Shown here: in pieces, positions 60,464 to 64,000 of the stretch
How the letters are laid out: the number at the start of each line of letters is the position of its first letter
Position numbering within the stretch: position 1 is the first letter of the stretch
Source of the DNA: Gentiana macrophylla
Taxonomy: Eukaryota; Streptophyta; Magnoliopsida; Gentianales; Gentianaceae
NCBI GenBank assembly: GCA_026214975.1
Contig: CM047805.1
Location: 63,317,368-63,381,367, forward strand
Direction of reading: 5' to 3'
Length of the DNA stretch: 64,000 bases
Made by a program: the position numbers and the translations under genes
The notes under the pieces: model-generated
What the model was told of the DNA's origin: nothing
What the model saw: only the letters and a program-made list of their open reading frames with translations
Database searches by the model: none

Positions 60464-61837
60464 CTACATTGGCGAAGGTTTTTGAAGGTCCACCAGGTGA
60501 CCCTGGCGACTTGACTTTACGACCATATCATCAATATAGGCTTCCATGTTCCTGCCTATTTGTGTGTTGAAGACTCGGTTTACCATTCTCTGATATGTCG
60601 AACCTGCGTTCTTTAGGCCGAAAGGCATCATCTCATAGTAATAGAGTCCACCTGCGGCTCTGAAGGCCGTCATTTCCTTGTCTTCATCTGCCATTTTGAC
60701 TTGGTGATAACCGGAATATGCGTCCAGAAAACTCAGTGTCTCGAATCCTGCGATCCCGTCGACCATTTTGTCAATCCGGGGCAGCGCATAAGGGTCTTTG
60801 GGGCAAGCTTTGTTCAAGTCTGTGAAGTCGACACACATCCGCCACTTGCCGTTGTGTTTCTTCACCATTACTACGTTTGCCAGCCATGTGGGATATTGGA
60901 GCTCCTTGATGATGCCTGCTGCTAGAAGTTTCTTGATTTCGCCTTTTATTGCGATCTCTTTTTCCAGAGAGAACTGGCGTGCTCTTTGCTGTATTGGTCT
61001 GAAGTTGGGGTCGGCATTCAGATAGTGCAAAGCGACCTCTGACCCAACGCCCCTCATGTCTGTTACTTCCCATGCAAAGGCGCTCAAGTTGTCTTTTAGA
61101 AGCCCGATCAATTCTTCCCTCTCTTCCTCGGTGGTCCTCGATCCTATTTTTATCTTTTGATCGGGATATTTGTCGTTTATTATGACCTCGATCAACTCGT
61201 CCTCGGCAGTGAAGTCGGGCTCGTCTCGAACTTGCAATGTTTCCACTTCTACTGCCTTTTCCGGGATTTCTTCCATCATAGCGATCTGATCCGTGGCCGT
61301 GTTAAAACCATCCAGTCGGGGTCGCTTAGAATCGACTCTGTTTTTGGTCATGTAGTCGAGGAAAGCTCCAGGTCGGCTGATGGCGACCCCAACTTCTTCC
61401 CCTACGTGAAATTTGACCCGTTGGTGGGGAACGGACGCCACCATTTGAAATTTTTTCATGGCCGGGATCCCCAAGATAATGTTGTAGTATGAGGGAAGAT
61501 CAATAACTAAAAACGTAATTATCTCAGTTCTGCATGGCTCATAGTCGCCCAAAGTGACGTTGAGGTCGACCGTTCCCTTGACCCGCACGGTGTCGTTGGT
61601 AAAGCCCTCGAGCACCCCGAGGTAAGGTTTCAACTTAGCTTCTCCAAATCCGATCTGTTTTAAACAGTCGAAATAGATGACGTCGCGACCAGCCCCTGTG
61701 TCGATCATCGCTCTGCTGACTCCATGTTTGTCGTTTATTCCGATTTTGAGAACAAGGGGTACCTCCATGGGGCCCTCGCTTGTGGCCAATTCGCTTTTAG
61801 TGAACATGATTCCCTTCTCGTTTTCCCCCAATACCAC
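60464..61837 (-). CDS. Protease and reverse transcriptase of the Tat element
   Basis: 457 codons open. The protease core is RAMIDTGAGRDVIYF with catalytic Asp 46 (near 61702). RT: PIQQRARQFS, VVMVKKHNGKWRMCVDFTDL, FLDAYSGYHQV, MPFGLKNAGSTYQRMVN, and the catalytic YIDDMVVKS at residues 434-442. The frame is lost just after the YIDD block, near 60470, by a small indel, and the thumb continues in another frame. It should begin upstream as part of a gag-pol polyprotein, so this start is not the true one. Confidence 0.85.
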   Translation of the reverse strand: MVLGENEKGIMFTKSELATSEGPMEVPLVLKIGINDKHGVSRAMIDTGAGRDVIYFDCLKQIGFGEAKLKPYLGVLEGFTNDTVRVKGTVDLNVTLGDYEPCRTEIITFLVIDLPSYYNIILGIPAMKKFQMVASVPHQRVKFHVGEEVGVAISRPGAFLDYMTKNRVDSKRPRLDGFNTATDQIAMMEEIPEKAVEVETLQVRDEPDFTAEDELIEVIINDKYPDQKIKIGSRTTEEEREELIGLLKDNLSAFAWEVTDMRGVGSEVALHYLNADPNFRPIQQRARQFSLEKEIAIKGEIKKLLAAGIIKELQYPTWLANVVMVKKHNGKWRMCVDFTDLNKACPKDPYALPRIDKMVDGIAGFETLSFLDAYSGYHQVKMADEDKEMTAFRAAGGLYYYEMMPFGLKNAGSTYQRMVNRVFNTQIGRNMEAYIDDMVVKSSRQGHLVDLQKPSPM

Positions 61838-61985
61838 CTGCTTTTCAAAGCCGCGTGCATTGATCTGGTGTATCTGAGATTTCAGCCGACTGTTGCTGGG
61901 GATATCCCCATGGATAACTTGGACCTCTTTCTGATAGACGCGGGGCGACCTTGACCGGTGTGCGTGTATTCCATCTCGCTTATAC

Positions 61986-63300
61986 TTAGTCGGCTGGCCC
62001 CTCGCGGATTAACCTTTCTATTTCTCGCCTTAACGTGAAGCATTCATCTGTGATGTGACCATGATCCTTGTGATAGTCACAGTACTTGGACTTGTCGCGG
62101 CTGTCGGGATCGCCCCTCATAGGTTTGGGCTTGTCAAAGTGCTCGCGAATTTCGAACAATATTTGAGACGCTTTGGTGTTGAGCGGGGTAAAATTGTCCT
62201 CGCTGAATTTATAAGGCTTTTTTACCTCGCGCTCGTGATTAGCCTCTCGCCCTTTTTCCTTCTTTTTTTCCTCGGTCGCCTCTTTTTGTGGAGGCTGCTC
62301 GCTTTGTCTTTGCCCTGCCCCAGACGGCGCTTCACTGACTCCCATCATTCGAGCCCTTTCCAACATTTCTCTGAGACCCGCTTTAGGGGGTCGTAGGTTG
62401 AATTCGGTTTTCATTGGTCCCTTGGCGATCCCTGTGAGGAAACATGTGACAACTGCATCATCCGGAATGTTCCTTGTCTGATCGTATATTCTGATGAAAC
62501 GTTCATAATATTCTTTTCCGGACTCATGTCCTCCCATGCGAATTTCATATAGGTCCTCTATAGTTTTCTTTGGTCTACTCGCCGATTCAAACTCTCTGAC
62601 GAATTTCTCGGAGAGATCCTCCCAACCTTTCTTGAGCCGCGGGGAGTCCACGTATCAAGATGCGGCCCTATCCTCTGCATGCTTCCGACTAAGGCGATGC
62701 ACTGTGCAGATTTATTTTGTGTCGCCAGGGTGATGCGACCTTGAAAGCGTGAGCGGTCGTTTGGGCAAGAATTTCCGTTGTAGTAATTATATTTGGGATA
62801 GCTAACTTTTCGCGACCGGTAGGCAATGTTTCAGTAATTCTCTTGGCCAAAGACGTCGATTCCCGAGATTGGGGCGGTTCTCTCGGCCGGCCTTGACTTT
62901 TTCAAATCGGGCGAGCTTATTTTTCATTATCTCCATCATTGCTCGCCCAGATGGTCGAAATCGGGTCGTAATAACGCCTGTGTATTAGCCCTCTCTGGGC
63001 TGCGTTCTGACTCCCCGCCGTCCTCCGACTCCTCCCGGCGAGCTCTCTTTTCACGGATAATTAGGCGGGCGTCCGGTGCGTCCTTGTCTCGTCGGGGGAG
63101 TAATCCTCCCTCAGGAAGGCTGAGACGACTTGGGGCCGAGGCCTTGTCCTTCTCACCCAACCTTTTGAAAGCCGAGCCTTTTTCATGTGATCTTTCCTCG
63201 GGTGATCACGATCAGGGAGAACCGAAGTCTGCTAACGCGTTTTCCCGGGTCGCTGCGGCTGAGTGAGGCGTACACTTTCTTCTATCTCGACCCGTGAGTC
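61986..63300 (-). pseudogene. gag of the Tat element
   Basis: The N-terminal charged region (RARREESEDGGESERSPER, 63160-62936) lies in a different frame from the capsid part (62651-61986). The latter holds KKGWEDLSEKFVREFESA, KTIEDLYEIRMGGHESGKEY, ERFIRIYDQTRNIPDDAVV, FLTGIAKGPMKTEFNLRPPK, and a closing CDYHKDHGHITDECFTLRRE, the C-x2-H-type knuckle of Tat gags. Breaks between 62936 and 62651 disrupt the gene. Confidence 0.78.
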
Positions 63301-63408
63301 GACTCTGCCGACCCTTATTCGCGCCGCGATAGCGATTTCATCTCTGTGGGGATTCGGGGTCGTATCGGCATTGGAGCTTGGCCCTTTGCTACCAGACGGG
63401 AGTTGGTG

Positions 63409-64000
63409 ATCGGCTAAAACTGGGTGTCCAATCTTACCGGCAGTGTACCGGGTCTAATTGTAGTGTAGTCACGGTGAATCAAGTGTCGAATCCTCGGGGA
63501 AAGAAAATGTAATTTAAAATGTGGTTAAACACCAACTAGCTATTATTATCTTGATCTAAGTCGCAATTCTTTTTAATTTAAAGCTATTCAAATGATAATT
63601 AGATATTTAAATAGATATAGATATAGATATAATAGTTATAGATATAGATATAATAGATAGTTAATAAGAACTAACCAAGACAATGTTATTGAATTATGAT
63701 CTCTTTTAGTTTTAATGGATGTGACCAATCTTCTTGTTGAAGTGTAATCGATTATGTGAAGCGGTATACTCCTCAATTAACAAATTCCCCTCATACGAGT
63801 GCACGAATTCATTCTATGCCTCCTCCTTGGTAAAACCGTAATTAAACCTAATGATTTGACATGATAATCTCTTGAGTATAAATATTCTATCCCGGATAAG
63901 AAAAGGGTTCCGTTTGTCAGACGGCCAATTTTACCTTCCGGTCTTTCTACCCTTTTCTCATACCCTAACGTCTGCAGTCGGTTCATGATTAGGTTATGGT
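63409..64000 (-). repeat. LTR of a second Athila-related element, cut by the window end
   Basis: From about 63409 the sequence aligns with the LTR at 28310-29190 (shared GTGTCGAATCCTCG, AAACACCAA, CTATTATTA, GATCTAAGTCGCAATT, GTTTGTCAGACGGCC, TCATGATTAGGTTAT-like). It is clearly more diverged from both LTRs than they are from each other, so it is a related family or an old copy. It interrupts the 5' part of the Tat element. Confidence 0.75.

Larger units (their letters stand above)
54303..63408 (-). mobile_element. Tat/Retand-type Ty3/gypsy retrotransposon, incomplete
   Basis: On -: gag (63.3-61.99 kb), protease-RT (61.84-60.14), RNase H (60.20-59.75), a second archaeal-like RNase H (about 59.6-59.2), integrase (59.1-57.95). 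Two ORFs run on + between pol and the left edge. The second RNase H and the antisense ORFs at this position are known for the Tat lineage (Retand, Grande). The GC content is clearly higher than elsewhere in the window. The 3' LTR should lie left of 54.8 kb and may be lost in the gap. The 5' end is cut by another LTR at 63409. Confidence 0.82.

Noticed and set aside
1..64000. CRISPR arrays, rRNA genes, bacterial operons
   Set aside because: No regularly spaced repeats with spacers, no rRNA-like blocks, and spliced plant-type genes and transposons throughout.

Overview
This window is nuclear DNA of a flowering plant, probably a eudicot. It is AT-rich, has no intact host gene that I can recognise, and is packed with plant transposon lineages: Ty1/copia, Athila-like and Tat/Retand-like Ty3/gypsy, Helitrons with RPA genes, hAT-type MITEs, a tRNA-derived SINE and (AT)n microsatellites. 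The species cannot be told from the sequence. A run of exactly 100 Ns (54203-54302) is a scaffold join.

The standout locus is 243-2687, an endogenous geminivirus-like element. It carries a broken coat-protein-like reading frame on the + strand (243-872). A broken but full-length Rep-like frame (976-2103) lies on the - strand and converges on the coat protein. Upstream of Rep there is an intergenic region with a TATA box, a tandem repeat, and a stem-loop bearing the geminiviral nonanucleotide TAATATTAC. A short V2-like start may follow on the far side. This is about 2.45 kb of circular genome laid out linearly and opened near the 5' end of the virion-sense genes, so it looks like a permuted, almost unit-length copy.

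3.5-28.3 kb: two non-autonomous Helitrons of one family (3527-7066 and 20921-25420) have matching 5' TC ends and 3' hairpin-CTAG ends. The second carries five exon pieces of a haspin kinase gene. Between them lie a SINE with target-site duplication, a copia RNase H tail plus LTR, a hAT-like MITE, and an old copia element (13466-19260) with 5-bp target duplication.

25.6-51.3 kb: a decayed autonomous Helitron on the - strand, with Rep/helicase at about 44.85-49.25 kb and a multi-exon RPA-like gene at 25.6-28.3 kb. A 15.9-kb Athila-like retrotransposon (28310-44223) has inserted into it. Its 5-bp target duplication, read on the - strand, is ATGCC, which includes the likely start codon of the RPA gene. 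The retrotransposon has gag-pol on the - strand and, downstream of pol in the same sense, two copies of a plant-transposon-protein domain ORF. One LTR contains a 510-bp hAT MITE that the other lacks.

51.2-54.2 kb is unassigned sequence with local duplications. After the gap, 54303-63408 is a GC-richer Tat/Retand-type gypsy element with gag, protease, RT, two RNase H domains and integrase on the - strand. Between pol and the expected 3' LTR, two genes run on the opposite (+) strand: a spliced coiled-coil ORF and an ORF of the same domain family as in the Athila-like element, the latter with its own TATA box. An LTR related to the Athila-like LTR starts near 63409 and runs out of the window.
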